Assembly (NCBI GenBank): GCA_001898405.1
Contig: MKTW01000012.1
Location: forward strand, 310,001-374,000
Source: Sphingobacteriales bacterium 44-61
GTDB taxonomy: Bacteria > Bacteroidota > Bacteroidia > Chitinophagales > Chitinophagaceae
Reading direction: 5' to 3'
DNA: 64,000 bases
Position 1 is the stretch's first letter, and each line of letters starts with the position of its first letter. Below the pieces are notes generated by a model. The model was not told the origin of the DNA. It was given only the letters and a program-made list of their open reading frames with translations, and did not search any database. This document shows, piece after piece, positions 25,845 to 34,438 of this stretch. The position numbers and the translations under genes were made by a program.

Positions 25845-25876
25845 ACAAAAATGGCAGACCGTAAAGCCTGCCATTA
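25845..25876 (-). terminator. Terminator of the desaturase gene
   Basis: On the minus strand an 8-bp stem (AATGGCAG/CTGCCATT, 10-base loop) is followed by TTTTGTTT, about 25 bases after the desaturase stop codon. Confidence 0.75.
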
Positions 25877-25900
25877 ATATTTTACTGTTCCAACTCCTGA

Positions 25901-26977
25901 CTATCGACTCTCATTCTTTCCCATCTGACGCAGGAAAGATACATGCGACGCCACTGCATACCGCACACGCCTGTATTCGATATACTGGATGCCATATTCC
26001 TGGCAGGCTTTCTTGATGATCTTGCTGATAGCAGGGTAGTGGACGTGGGATATTTTAGGGAATAAATGATGTTCTACCTGGAAATTAAGTCCGCCTACCA
26101 ACCAGCTTACCAGCTTGTTGCGGGTAGCAAAATTGGCAGTGGTTTTTAACTGGTGTATAGCCCATTCATCTTCCATTTTACCTGTAGCATCATTGGGCAT
26201 GGGGAAATGAGTGTGCTCAACGGTATGCGCCAGTTGAAACACGATGCTCAGTACAAAACCGGCTACGAGTGCCATAGAGAAGAAGCCAATGACCCAGGGC
26301 ACGAACCCGATGGTATAGATCGGTATAGCTACAAAAAGGAAAACGTGTGCCAGCTTATAGAACCAGAAAAAGAAATGCTCTTTAAGTGTCATCTTCCTAA
26401 GGGGAGTTTCACCGATGCGCAGGGTGAAATATTTTTTATAATCCGATACAAACACCCACCAGATATAAAGCAGGGAATAAGCCGCCCAGAAATAAAAATG
26501 CTGATACTGGTGGATCTTATAATGTTTCTGCTCATCGCAAAGGCGAAGCAAAGGACGTGCTTCAATGTCATCATCTATGCCGTGGATATTCGTGTATGTA
26601 TGGTGGATCACATTATGCTTGGTCTTCCACATATGTTGGCTGGCGCCAAGGAAATTGGCGAAATTGGAAGCTGCACTGTTCACCCATTTATAGCGGCTGA
26701 AACTGCCATGCGCACCATCATGCATCACATTAAAACCGATAGCTGCGATCAGGCAGCCAAGCAGCACGCATTCCAGTATTGCCCAAAGGGGAGAAGGTGT
26801 AAAAAATACCAGGTGTGTGTATACAAAAAGAAAAGCTGATATCAGAAGGATTGCTTTGAAATACAATTTAAAGTTGCCTGTAGTGGCTTTCCCTTTCTGC
26901 TTAAAATACTCACTGATCCTTTTCTTTAATTCACCGTGAAAGGAAACGGGAATTTTTGGGAATTTTGGACTTGACAT
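25901..26977 (-). CDS. Membrane fatty acid desaturase (linoleoyl-CoA desaturase-like)
   Basis: A 358-residue integral membrane enzyme with all three histidine boxes that hold the di-iron site: HDGAHGS, HNVIHHTYTN, and QVEHHLFPKISH. The Gln replacing His in the last box is typical of front-end acyl desaturases (delta-5/delta-6 type). Membrane helices occur in pairs near residues 38-70 and 205-240. It introduces a double bond into a fatty acyl chain, so it probably adjusts membrane fluidity. It stands alone with its own -7 box and terminator. Confidence 0.93.
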   Translation of the reverse strand: MSSPKFPKIPVSFHGELKKRISEYFKQKGKATTGNFKLYFKAILLISAFLFVYTHLVFFTPSPLWAILECVLLGCLIAAIGFNVMHDGAHGSFSRYKWVNSAASNFANFLGASQHMWKTKHNVIHHTYTNIHGIDDDIEARPLLRLCDEQKHYKIHQYQHFYFWAAYSLLYIWWVFVSDYKKYFTLRIGETPLRKMTLKEHFFFWFYKLAHVFLFVAIPIYTIGFVPWVIGFFSMALVAGFVLSIVFQLAHTVEHTHFPMPNDATGKMEDEWAIHQLKTTANFATRNKLVSWLVGGLNFQVEHHLFPKISHVHYPAISKIIKKACQEYGIQYIEYRRVRYAVASHVSFLRQMGKNESR

Positions 26978-26999
26978 GTTAACTATTATGGGTTGGGGT

Positions 27000-27007
27000 C
27001 AAAGTTA
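27000..27007 (-). promoter_or_regulatory. -7 promoter element of the desaturase gene
   Basis: The minus strand reads TAACTTTG, an exact TAnnTTTG match, 22 bases before the ATG at 26977. TTTTG occurs 14 bp further upstream, shorter than the usual -33 spacing. Confidence 0.6.
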
Positions 27008-27058
27008 GTTCAGTTTGCTCACAAAACATTCATAAAGCTGTAAAACCTTCGCTTTCAA

Positions 27059-27796
27059 TCACGTTTCATTTTGGATCAATGCATCCAGGTTCTTTATCCC
27101 GATCTTTTTGTCTGTCGTGAACCCTTCTGCATATTTCACGCCAATTCTTTTACCCAGCATTCTTGCCCTGGCCGTAATGCTTTCGAGAAAATCAGGGGTG
27201 GAAATATAGGTTTGGGGGCCGTCGCCGCCGGAAGTGCTGGTGTGGAATTGCGTCGCATAAGCCTGTATAGCCTGCATCTTCTGTTCAAACGCATCACTGA
27301 TATCGATCAGCAGATCCGGCTCATGATACCAGTCCTGCATGTATTGAAGAAAATAGCGCGGGCGCCATTTTTCCTGTGGTTTACCATCTTTCCCAACTGT
27401 TTCTATTTTGGCGAGGCCTGAAAGGAAACAGGCATCACTGATCAGGTGACCTGCGCGCCCATGGTCCGGATGCCGGTCGTGCAACACATTTCCCAACACA
27501 ATATCCGGTCTGTGATGGCGGATAGCGCTGATCAGTTTGAGTTGATGTTCTTCATCATTCCTGAAAAAGCCATCGCGCATTTTCAGGTTTTCCCTTTCCA
27601 GCACGCCCATGATCTTTGCAGCATTCGCCGCCTCCACATATCTTGTTTCAACAGTGCCTCTTGTACCCAATTCTCCTTGCGTAAGATCTACAATCGCAGC
27701 TGTTTTTCCATTCCTGATCTCATTGATCAGCGTGCCGGCACAACCTAATTCTATATCATCGGGGTGAACGCCAATAGCGAGTATGTCCATTTTCAT
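27059..27796 (-). CDS. bshB1: Bacillithiol biosynthesis deacetylase BshB1
   Basis: A 245-residue LmbE-like enzyme with zinc ligands H11 and D14 (GVHPDDIELGC) and H112 (HPDHGRAGH), and the sequence DLTQGELGTRGT, which is specific to the BshB1 branch. It removes the acetyl group from N-acetylglucosaminyl-malate in bacillithiol synthesis. The other steps (BshA, BshC) are not in the window. A bacillithiol transferase-like gene occurs at 15787. The gene stands between the desaturase and the DUF4294 gene on the same strand. Confidence 0.94.
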   Translation of the reverse strand: MKMDILAIGVHPDDIELGCAGTLINEIRNGKTAAIVDLTQGELGTRGTVETRYVEAANAAKIMGVLERENLKMRDGFFRNDEEHQLKLISAIRHHRPDIVLGNVLHDRHPDHGRAGHLISDACFLSGLAKIETVGKDGKPQEKWRPRYFLQYMQDWYHEPDLLIDISDAFEQKMQAIQAYATQFHTSTSGGDGPQTYISTPDFLESITARARMLGKRIGVKYAEGFTTDKKIGIKNLDALIQNET

Positions 27797-27849
27797 GGGC
27801 GCAAGATACTTATTTGTCTGCAGCCTTCTTCTGCCTTATGTCACTCCGG

Positions 27850-28551
27850 CTAACGGCTACTGACCCGATAAGGATTTCCATACCAGGCCCCATCAATCTC
27901 CCGAACAAAACTTTCAATCTGGCGGTCCGTTTTGTCGTTGAGATCCCATTTTTGCTTGAGGTTGCCACCTACAAAAAAAGCGACTGTCTGATAGAAGCGG
28001 GCATTGAGGCCGCCCTTATATTCTTTGATGATCTCGTAGCAAGTGTTACCTGTTTGGCGGTTGATCAGTTTCATCAGCACCTTGCCCTGGTACACGGAGA
28101 GATTGGTGAGGGGGTCGGAGAATTGTTTGCGCAATTCCTTTTCCCTCGACTTGATATATTGCTTTCTTTCCTTTTTTGAAAGAGCGGCTGATTTAGCATT
28201 GATGTCATTGATAGTGGCGCCGGCAACCCTGGCATAAGGGTAGGTTACATACACGGCATTGCGGAGGCGGCTCCATTCCTGTTTGTATTTTTCCAGCTTT
28301 TCCGGTGAAAGATTGGAAACCCAGACCATTTCCCCTTCTTTGTAAGACAGCATTTCCCGGTTGTACCAGACAGCATCTACGTAGATGGTATCATTAGGCC
28401 CCCATTTTTTCGAGCGCTCTGCAAAAGATGGCATCGGGGGAATGGTATCGGTACTGGCAGGCAAGGTTTCTTCCTGGGCCTTTAATTCTGCGGTCAGCAA
28501 TGGTACGGCCAGGAATAAAAGAAATAACCGGTATAGTGATAAACGCGGCAT
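27850..28551 (-). CDS. DUF4294 secreted protein
   Basis: A 233-residue protein with a signal peptide (about 1-25) and a domain I recognise as DUF4294: the strand VDAVWYNREML, a long helix with ARVAGATINDINAKSAALSKKERKQY broken by basic residues, and LMKLINRQTGNTCYEIIKEYKGG. It is conserved across Bacteroidota with no known function. It lies 53 bp from bshB1 and may be co-transcribed, though the products need not interact. Confidence 0.82.
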   Translation of the reverse strand: MPRLSLYRLFLLFLAVPLLTAELKAQEETLPASTDTIPPMPSFAERSKKWGPNDTIYVDAVWYNREMLSYKEGEMVWVSNLSPEKLEKYKQEWSRLRNAVYVTYPYARVAGATINDINAKSAALSKKERKQYIKSREKELRKQFSDPLTNLSVYQGKVLMKLINRQTGNTCYEIIKEYKGGLNARFYQTVAFFVGGNLKQKWDLNDKTDRQIESFVREIDGAWYGNPYRVSSR

Positions 28552-28573
28552 GAGTCATTATAAATGTACAAAA

Positions 28574-28581
28574 CAAAGCTA
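28574..28581 (-). promoter_or_regulatory. -7 promoter element of the DUF4294 gene
   Basis: The minus strand reads TAGCTTTG, an exact TAnnTTTG match, 22 bases before the start codon at 28551. Confidence 0.55.
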
Positions 28582-28633
28582 TGCCAGCAAAGACAGGGAA
28601 AAGGAGTTTTCTGCTGCTATTAAAAAGTAAAAA

Positions 28634-31096
28634 TCAGGCTTTCTTCAGGCGGTTCAACTGCACCCTGCGGACCATGCTTATAAGAATACCAATGGCTGTG
28701 ATAATGATGCCCAGCCATAACATATTTATATAAGGGAATTTATAAGCTTTCAGCGTTACATATTCCAGGATAGAGTTGGATTCCTTTACCCCGAGATCGG
28801 CAGTATCCCCATCCACTTTGTTCAGTTGCAGGATCAGGCTTTCAGACATGACTGTATCCGGAACAGAAAACTGCCGGCCACCCTGATCGATCAGCAGGGT
28901 TTCTGCTGTGTAAGAACTGCTGTTGAACGCGTGCACTCTAACCGTGGCCACAGTAGCCTTGTCACCCGGCTTAAAGCCTTCGAACGGCAGACTGTCGCGG
29001 GATGATAATTTTTCAAGGACCATGTATCCCTTGGAATAATAGATGCTGTCACCGGGTTTAACAGGGTTGCTCTTGAAACTGGCTGTGTCCTTATTCTTTT
29101 CCGGGTTGGGTAAAGCCGAGATATAAGTAAACACATCATGGCCAGGGTAATGCCTTGAGTCAGGGTTGGCCATCAACCCTTCATTGCCTTTATAGTTTAC
29201 AAAAGCATTGGGGCGGAGCGTGAACTCCTCATCATCCTCGCGGCTCTTGAAATGGATAATATAATACCACTGCTGTTTTTTCGGATGCGCGGAATCCCCG
29301 ACATAGGTTACATCAAACTTGCCCATCTTCATGGGGAAGCCTTTTACCAGGGTCAGGTTTTCCCCGGTCTTTTCCTTGCTGCCTTTACCAAAATCTATGG
29401 CGATGCCGCTGGTGTTTTTGGAAAGGATCTCTTTCTTGGATGAAGAAATAAGGATGCCCAGCAAAACAAGACCAAAACCCAGGTGAGCGATCGATCCGCC
29501 GGAAAGCTTGAGACTTCCCTTTACACCAAGCCAGATATAGGCTGCATTGGCGATTATCGCATACACAGATGCTACAATTGCCAGCCAGATGGCGCCGAGA
29601 AAGCCGGGGCCATGTTTCAGGTAATCGACATCCCCGAATGCCAGGATCAGCGTAGCTACAACAATGGAAAGAATGGTTGGTATCCAGATCTTTTTCCAGA
29701 AGAAACTGCTGCTGGTGTCCTTATAACGGAGGTACTGGGTAATTGCCGTAAGCACACCAATAATAACTGCTACAAAAATCTGTATTTGGTTATATGCAAA
29801 CTCCTCATCCTCAGGAGCTGCGATCTTGGTACCGAATATTTTATTGAAGACAGGCAGTGAGGTCTTTGCACTGATCACAATAGCTGCCAGGAAAAAGACC
29901 AGCGAACCGATAAACATCCAGAATTCGCGGGAAGAAACATTCTCTTCTTTCTTTATCGATGGGATCTCTTTATAGCGGATCAGGAACAGTATCAACGAAG
30001 GGAAGAAGAACAGCACAAGAAGGCCGACCAGCTGCACATTCATCCCTGAGTCAGTGAATGCGTGCACAGACGCTTCTCCCAACACCCCGCTCTTGGTCAG
30101 GAAAGTGGAGTAAAGGATGAAGATAAAGGTCAGGATCATGAACAGGAAAGTTGACCTCAATGAATGCCCGCTATGCTTATAGATCAGCAAAGTGTGGATG
30201 CCTGCCGCCAGTATCATCCAGGGCACCAGCGAAGCATTCTCTACAGGGTCCCAGGCCCAGTAGCCGCCGAAGGTGAGCGACTCATAAGCCCATGCAGCAC
30301 CCATCATAATGCCTACACCGAGCACAGCCAGGGAGAAAAGCGCCCATGGCAAAGCTGGTTTTGTCCAGTCGCTGAACCGCTTTGTCCATAAACCGGCAAC
30401 AGCAAAAGCAAAAGGAACAATAGTAGATGCAAACCCCAGGAACAGTACAGGAGGGTGGATCACCATCCAGTAATTCTGCAACAGGGGGTTAAGATCGTTT
30501 CCATCTTTTATAAAGCTTAAGTAATCGGGTCGCAACGGCTGGGTCAGGTCTGCATTGATGTGTAAGCCAACGGCAGAATCGAGTACCCCTGAATCACGCA
30601 GCAGTGTAAATGGATTGGAGCCCATTTTCCAACCGAAGACATAGAGGCCGGCAAGCATGGTGGCCAGGCAAAACTGGGCAAAGCTCACAACGGTCATTAC
30701 CGGAGCTTCCCAGGTTTTGGAAGTTTTGATCAGGACCAGTCCCAGCACGCAATGCCAGATGCTCCATAGCAAAGTACTTCCTTCCTGGCCTTCCCAGAAG
30801 CAGCTCAGCAGGTATTTTACTTCCAGGGAGCGGCTGCTGTGTTGCCAGGCATATTTGTATTCAAATAAATGATTGTAGATAATGTAGAACAGAATGCTGA
30901 AAATGGCGGCTACTGAAACCACTTCAATGACAAAAGCAGCCCTGGCCAGTTTTTTCCAGTAACCTGCATCAACAGAGGATGCAGTGCGGGTAACTTTGAA
31001 ATAGGCAAAAGTGGCCACAAGAGAAGCAACCACAGAGAGAACGATAAAAAAATGTCCCAGTTGTCCGGGTAAAAGATGCTCGCCAATATAATCCAT
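28634..31096 (-). CDS. Cytochrome c assembly protein, CcmF/CcsA-type haem lyase
   Basis: An 820-residue protein with about 14-15 membrane helices. The haem-binding tryptophan-rich motif is present (GGYWAWDPVENASLVPW), together with further conserved segments such as NYWMVIHPPVLFLGFAS and HSGHSLRSTF. The last 250 residues form a periplasmic domain closed by a C-terminal helix. It attaches haem to apocytochrome c, using haem delivered by CcmE. The ccmE gene is 52 bp upstream on the same strand. Compared with E. coli CcmF the periplasmic loop is long. Confidence 0.92.
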   Translation of the reverse strand: MDYIGEHLLPGQLGHFFIVLSVVASLVATFAYFKVTRTASSVDAGYWKKLARAAFVIEVVSVAAIFSILFYIIYNHLFEYKYAWQHSSRSLEVKYLLSCFWEGQEGSTLLWSIWHCVLGLVLIKTSKTWEAPVMTVVSFAQFCLATMLAGLYVFGWKMGSNPFTLLRDSGVLDSAVGLHINADLTQPLRPDYLSFIKDGNDLNPLLQNYWMVIHPPVLFLGFASTIVPFAFAVAGLWTKRFSDWTKPALPWALFSLAVLGVGIMMGAAWAYESLTFGGYWAWDPVENASLVPWMILAAGIHTLLIYKHSGHSLRSTFLFMILTFIFILYSTFLTKSGVLGEASVHAFTDSGMNVQLVGLLVLFFFPSLILFLIRYKEIPSIKKEENVSSREFWMFIGSLVFFLAAIVISAKTSLPVFNKIFGTKIAAPEDEEFAYNQIQIFVAVIIGVLTAITQYLRYKDTSSSFFWKKIWIPTILSIVVATLILAFGDVDYLKHGPGFLGAIWLAIVASVYAIIANAAYIWLGVKGSLKLSGGSIAHLGFGLVLLGILISSSKKEILSKNTSGIAIDFGKGSKEKTGENLTLVKGFPMKMGKFDVTYVGDSAHPKKQQWYYIIHFKSREDDEEFTLRPNAFVNYKGNEGLMANPDSRHYPGHDVFTYISALPNPEKNKDTASFKSNPVKPGDSIYYSKGYMVLEKLSSRDSLPFEGFKPGDKATVATVRVHAFNSSSYTAETLLIDQGGRQFSVPDTVMSESLILQLNKVDGDTADLGVKESNSILEYVTLKAYKFPYINMLWLGIIITAIGILISMVRRVQLNRLKKA

Positions 31097-31148
31097 CAGG
31101 AAAATTCGGTTTTAGTGAAAAAGTTGGGGCGATAAGGCTGAATGCTCA

Positions 31149-31571
31149 TTACTTGTTTTCAACTGCCTCTGATACCTGTACATTCTTTTTAGCCGCTTCC
31201 ATATCATCTTTGTATTTGGAAGGGCATTTGGTTTGTATGCTTTGGCAATCAAAATAACCATCCTGGTATTTTCCTTTGAGTACCAGTCTTTCGCTGATCT
31301 CAAAATTTTCGGGTTTGGGCTGATGATAAACCACTTTAACGGATTGACCCAGGGTATCCACGGCTGTAAAACTCAAATAGTTGGGATTCTTCAGGGCATC
31401 GTATTCAAGAGGGGCTGATTTATCCCAGCGGGCCATCAGGTGAACGAACTTTCCGGGCTTTGACTTTGCCGTTGCTACAGTATCATAAGTGCTTGTGTTT
31501 TGCAAAAAACTGATCAATACAGCAATAGTAGCTGCTATTCCTACAAGCAAAATGATATGGATCTTTTTCAT
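31149..31571 (-). CDS. ccmE: Cytochrome c-type biogenesis haem chaperone CcmE, Cys-type
   Basis: The start is ATG 31571, with a membrane anchor at residues 2-22 (KKIHIILLVGIAATIAVLI); the in-frame extension upstream crosses a hairpin repeat. The 140-residue product has the OB-fold of CcmE (RWDKSAPLEYDAL, VDTLGQSVKVVY, ERLVLKGKYQDGYFDCQSI). The haem-binding motif is CPSKY with C116 and Y120, where E. coli CcmE has HxxxY. Cys-type CcmE proteins are known in Desulfovibrio and archaea, and bind haem through Cys. It hands haem to the adjacent CcmF/CcsA protein. Confidence 0.92.
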   Translation of the reverse strand: MKKIHIILLVGIAATIAVLISFLQNTSTYDTVATAKSKPGKFVHLMARWDKSAPLEYDALKNPNYLSFTAVDTLGQSVKVVYHQPKPENFEISERLVLKGKYQDGYFDCQSIQTKCPSKYKDDMEAAKKNVQVSEAVENK

Positions 31572-31604
31572 CTGGGGGCTTTGGGGGGTTAATTGAGCTC
31601 TTTT

Positions 31605-31632
31605 GTCCGCCTGCGCTAAAGCTTCGGCGGGC
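31605..31632. repeat. GC-rich hairpin of a type frequent between Bacteroidota genes
   Basis: GTCCGCC and GGCGGGC flank CTAAAGCTTC-type sequence in a 28-bp hyphenated palindrome with one wobble pair. Similar CCGCCGAAGC-TTTAGCG hairpins recur in many Bacteroidota genomes. It lies between ccmE and the acyl-CoA dehydrogenase gene. Confidence 0.6.
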
Positions 31633-31789
31633 AAGCAAATTTATGTCAAAATACCGTCATGAACGGCGATTTCTCCAACAACAGGGTAATGGATTGATTG
31701 TTCACGAGAATGAAAATATTTTTTTCTTTAATGTACTATAATGAGCGATGGCCATCGGTCGTCATATACATTATAGAGCGGTAACTTCT

Positions 31790-31797
31790 TATCTTTG
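31790..31797 (+). promoter_or_regulatory. -7 promoter element of the acyl-CoA dehydrogenase gene
   Basis: TATCTTTG is an exact TAnnTTTG match. Transcription would begin near 31803, which fits translation from 31822 and not from the in-frame codon at 31795. Confidence 0.65.
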
Positions 31798-31821
31798 GCG
31801 CGCTTAAAAGTAAATTGCTAT

Positions 31822-32976
31822 ATGAATTTTGATTTATCCGAAGAACAATTAATGATCCAGCAGGCTGCACGTGATTTTGCCCGCAATGAATGTTTGCCCG
31901 GCGTTATTGAACGCGATGAGCACCAGAGATTCCCTAAAGAACAGATCCTGAAACTGGCCGAACTAGGCTTTATGGGCATGATGGTTGACCCGGCTTATGG
32001 CGGCAGCGGTCTCGACACCGTCAGCTATGTGCTGGCAATGGAAGAAATTTCCAGGATTGACGCAAGTGTGAGCGTTTGCATGAGCGTGAACAACAGCCTG
32101 GTCTGCTATGGTCTGCAGCAATATGGAAATGAAGAGCAAAAACAAAAATACCTGACACCGCTGGCGCAGGGCCGTAAAAACGGCGAATTGTATATCGGCG
32201 CTTTCATGCTCAGCGAACCCGAAGCAGGAAGCGATGCCACTTCACAACGCACCATTGCTGAAGATAAAGGAGATCACTATTTGCTGAATGGTACCAAAAA
32301 CTGGATCACTAATGGCGGCTCAGCTTCCGTGTACCTGGTGATCGCACAAACTGATCCCGCAAAGAAGTCAAAAGGCATCAATGTACTTATTGTAGAAAAA
32401 GACTGGCCCGGTGTTACGGTTGCCGCCAAGGAAAATAAACTGGGCATCCGTGGAAGTGATACTCATACAGTAATGTTCACCGATGTAAAAGTGCCAAAGG
32501 AAAACAGGATAGGAGAGGACGGCTTTGGTTTCACTTTTGCGATGAAAACACTCGCCGGCGGCCGCATCGGTATTGCTTCGCAGGCATTGGGTATTGCCAG
32601 CGGGGCTTATGAACTGGCTAAAGCTTATTCCAAAACCCGTAAAGCATTTGGCACGGAGATCATGAACCACCAGGCGATTGCCTTCAAACTCGCAGATATG
32701 GCCACCCGTGTAGACGCTGCACGCCTTCTCTGCCTCAAAGCTGCCTGGGAGAAAGATAATAAGATCGATTACACGCTTAGCTCATCCATGGCCAAAGTGT
32801 TTGCCTCCGAAACCGCCATGTGGACTACGGTGGAAGCCGTGCAGATCCATGGCGGATATGGTTATGTAAAAGAATACCACGTGGAGCGGTTGATGCGCGA
32901 CGCAAAGATCACCCAGATATATGAAGGCACCAGTGAAGTGCAAAGGATCGTGATAAGCCGAAGTATCTTAAAATAG
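31822..32976 (+). CDS. Acyl-CoA dehydrogenase
   Basis: A 384-residue flavoprotein started at ATG 31822 (MNFDLSEEQL). It has the three domains of the family: N-terminal helices with ACAD signature AFMLSEPEAGSDA, the beta domain TKNWITNGGSASVYLVIAQT, and the C-terminal helices with EAVQIHGGYGYVKEYHVER and the catalytic base E368 in QIYEGTSE. It oxidises acyl-CoA to trans-2-enoyl-CoA using FAD and an electron-transfer flavoprotein. Sequence features match short/branched or butyryl-CoA types. It is followed three bases later by yggS. Confidence 0.95.
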   Translation: MNFDLSEEQLMIQQAARDFARNECLPGVIERDEHQRFPKEQILKLAELGFMGMMVDPAYGGSGLDTVSYVLAMEEISRIDASVSVCMSVNNSLVCYGLQQYGNEEQKQKYLTPLAQGRKNGELYIGAFMLSEPEAGSDATSQRTIAEDKGDHYLLNGTKNWITNGGSASVYLVIAQTDPAKKSKGINVLIVEKDWPGVTVAAKENKLGIRGSDTHTVMFTDVKVPKENRIGEDGFGFTFAMKTLAGGRIGIASQALGIASGAYELAKAYSKTRKAFGTEIMNHQAIAFKLADMATRVDAARLLCLKAAWEKDNKIDYTLSSSMAKVFASETAMWTTVEAVQIHGGYGYVKEYHVERLMRDAKITQIYEGTSEVQRIVISRSILK

Positions 32977-32979
32977 AGT

Positions 32980-33627
32980 ATGCCTGTAAACAAAGAACGC
33001 TATGCTGAGCTTAAAGAGCTGTTGAACAAATCCGGTACCACCCTGGTAGCAGTGTCCAAGACAAAACCGGTAGAAGATATCAGGGAACTGTACGAACTCG
33101 GGCATCGTGATTTTGGAGAGAACTATGTACAGGAACTGGTAGATAAGCAGCCCCAATTGCCGCATGATATCCGCTGGCATTTTATCGGGCACCTGCAAAG
33201 CAATAAAGTAAAATATATTGCCCCCTTCGTACACCTGGTCCATGGCGTGGATAGTGCAAGCCTGCTCAGGGAGATCAATAAACAAGGATTGAAAAATAAC
33301 CGGGTGATCGATTGCCTGCTGCAGGTGCACGTTGCACAGGAAGAGACAAAGTTCGGTCTCGATGAAAAGGAACTCGATGAACTGATGGCTATACCGGCTT
33401 ATCCCCATGCACGGATCAGGGGCTTAATGGGAATGGCTTCTTTTTCTTCCGATACAACCCTGGTGCGCCGGGAGTTCAATACATTGAAACAACTATTCAC
33501 CAAACACACTCATGCCCACCCGGAATTCAATATACTTTCCATGGGCATGAGTGGTGATTATACTATTGCAATAGAAGAAGGCTCAACGATGGTGAGAATA
33601 GGAAGTTTGTTGTTCGGAAACAGGTGA
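32980..33627 (+). CDS. YggS/PROSC-family pyridoxal phosphate-binding protein
   Basis: A 215-residue TIM-barrel protein. The PLP-binding Lys is K27 (LVAVSKTKP). Other features are RDFGENYVQELVDK, WHFIGHLQSNKVK, the LQVHVAQEETKFGL strand, GLMGMASF, and the C-terminal phosphate loop LSMGMSGDYTIAIEEGSTMVRIG (broken by the usual SMGMSxD motif). It carries PLP and helps vitamin B6 homeostasis. It is three bases after the acyl-CoA dehydrogenase gene and probably shares its message. Confidence 0.94.
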   Translation: MPVNKERYAELKELLNKSGTTLVAVSKTKPVEDIRELYELGHRDFGENYVQELVDKQPQLPHDIRWHFIGHLQSNKVKYIAPFVHLVHGVDSASLLREINKQGLKNNRVIDCLLQVHVAQEETKFGLDEKELDELMAIPAYPHARIRGLMGMASFSSDTTLVRREFNTLKQLFTKHTHAHPEFNILSMGMSGDYTIAIEEGSTMVRIGSLLFGNR

Positions 33628-33632
33628 CCGGA

Positions 33633-34268
33633 TTAGTTGGAGTAATTGGGGATATTCTTTCCCAGGTAAATATTCCTTTCGGCTTTTATCATATTTCCAA
33701 CATCTTTTATTGCAAGAATTCCATTGCCGCCCCTGTTCTGTAGTTTTTTGCGTTCTTTTTCGCCGAGCAGCGGATCGTCATCAAACAGGTAATCATCGAT
33801 CCAGTATTCTGTTTTGCCCGGCTCTTTGATGATAGCGTGGATATGAGCAGGGTTGTTGCCTTCAGGATAAGAGCCGGGGCGAAGTGTAAAGAATTTATAT
33901 TCTCCCAGTTCATTTGTTTTCATCCACCCCCGCAGATAGCCATGTTTTTTGGCAATGCCTTTTTCATCTCCTTTTGTGGGGTAAACACCTGTGGAATCTG
34001 TATGATAAATATAAATGACCACATTGGCAGCCCTTGAACCGTCTGGACGGAATACTGTACCATTCACGGCCAGTTTCCGGCCTTTTTGTTCCCAATCACT
34101 CAGCCAGACCATATTGGGCAGTTGTTCAAAAGGTACAGGACTTTCATAAATGGCTTCACAATCCTCACAACGGTCGCCTACCCGTATATCATTCCCTGGT
34201 TTGTTTTGAGCACAACTGCTGGTGAAAAGAATGGTAATGGATAAAGCCAGGAGTAAAAGCGGTTTCAT
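33633..34268 (-). CDS. Lipoprotein with intradiol ring-cleavage dioxygenase fold
   Basis: A 211-residue protein with a lipobox (LFTSSC, Cys19). The domain from about 65 on matches protocatechuate 3,4-dioxygenases: VNGTVFRPDGSRAANVVIYIYHTD, YPTKGD, LRGWMKTNELGEYKFFTLRPGSYP, and NPAHIHAIIKEPG, which provides the two iron His. A Tyr ligand candidate lies in the IYIYHTDSTGVY strand. A pair of Cys (GDRCEDCEAIY) precedes the domain. A membrane-anchored dioxygenase in the periplasm is unexpected, so it may act on phenolic compounds outside the cell or have another role. Confidence 0.82.
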   Translation of the reverse strand: MKPLLLLALSITILFTSSCAQNKPGNDIRVGDRCEDCEAIYESPVPFEQLPNMVWLSDWEQKGRKLAVNGTVFRPDGSRAANVVIYIYHTDSTGVYPTKGDEKGIAKKHGYLRGWMKTNELGEYKFFTLRPGSYPEGNNPAHIHAIIKEPGKTEYWIDDYLFDDDPLLGEKERKKLQNRGGNGILAIKDVGNMIKAERNIYLGKNIPNYSN

Positions 34269-34438
34269 TTTTCATTGTTTTCAACAAAACTGACAAAGCC
34301 ATTGAGCCTGTGCAAATAGATTACACCAAGGGTGGCAGATGCTTGATGTACCGTCGGCCCTCCACTGGATATCAAGCCTGTTGTGCTATTCGTGTAATGT
34401 ATTTTCCCGGCAGGAAAACGTAATTTTATTTTGACATC

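Noticed and set aside
32368-32670. Minus-strand frame inside the acyl-CoA dehydrogenase gene
   Set aside because: Antisense shadow with no start context.
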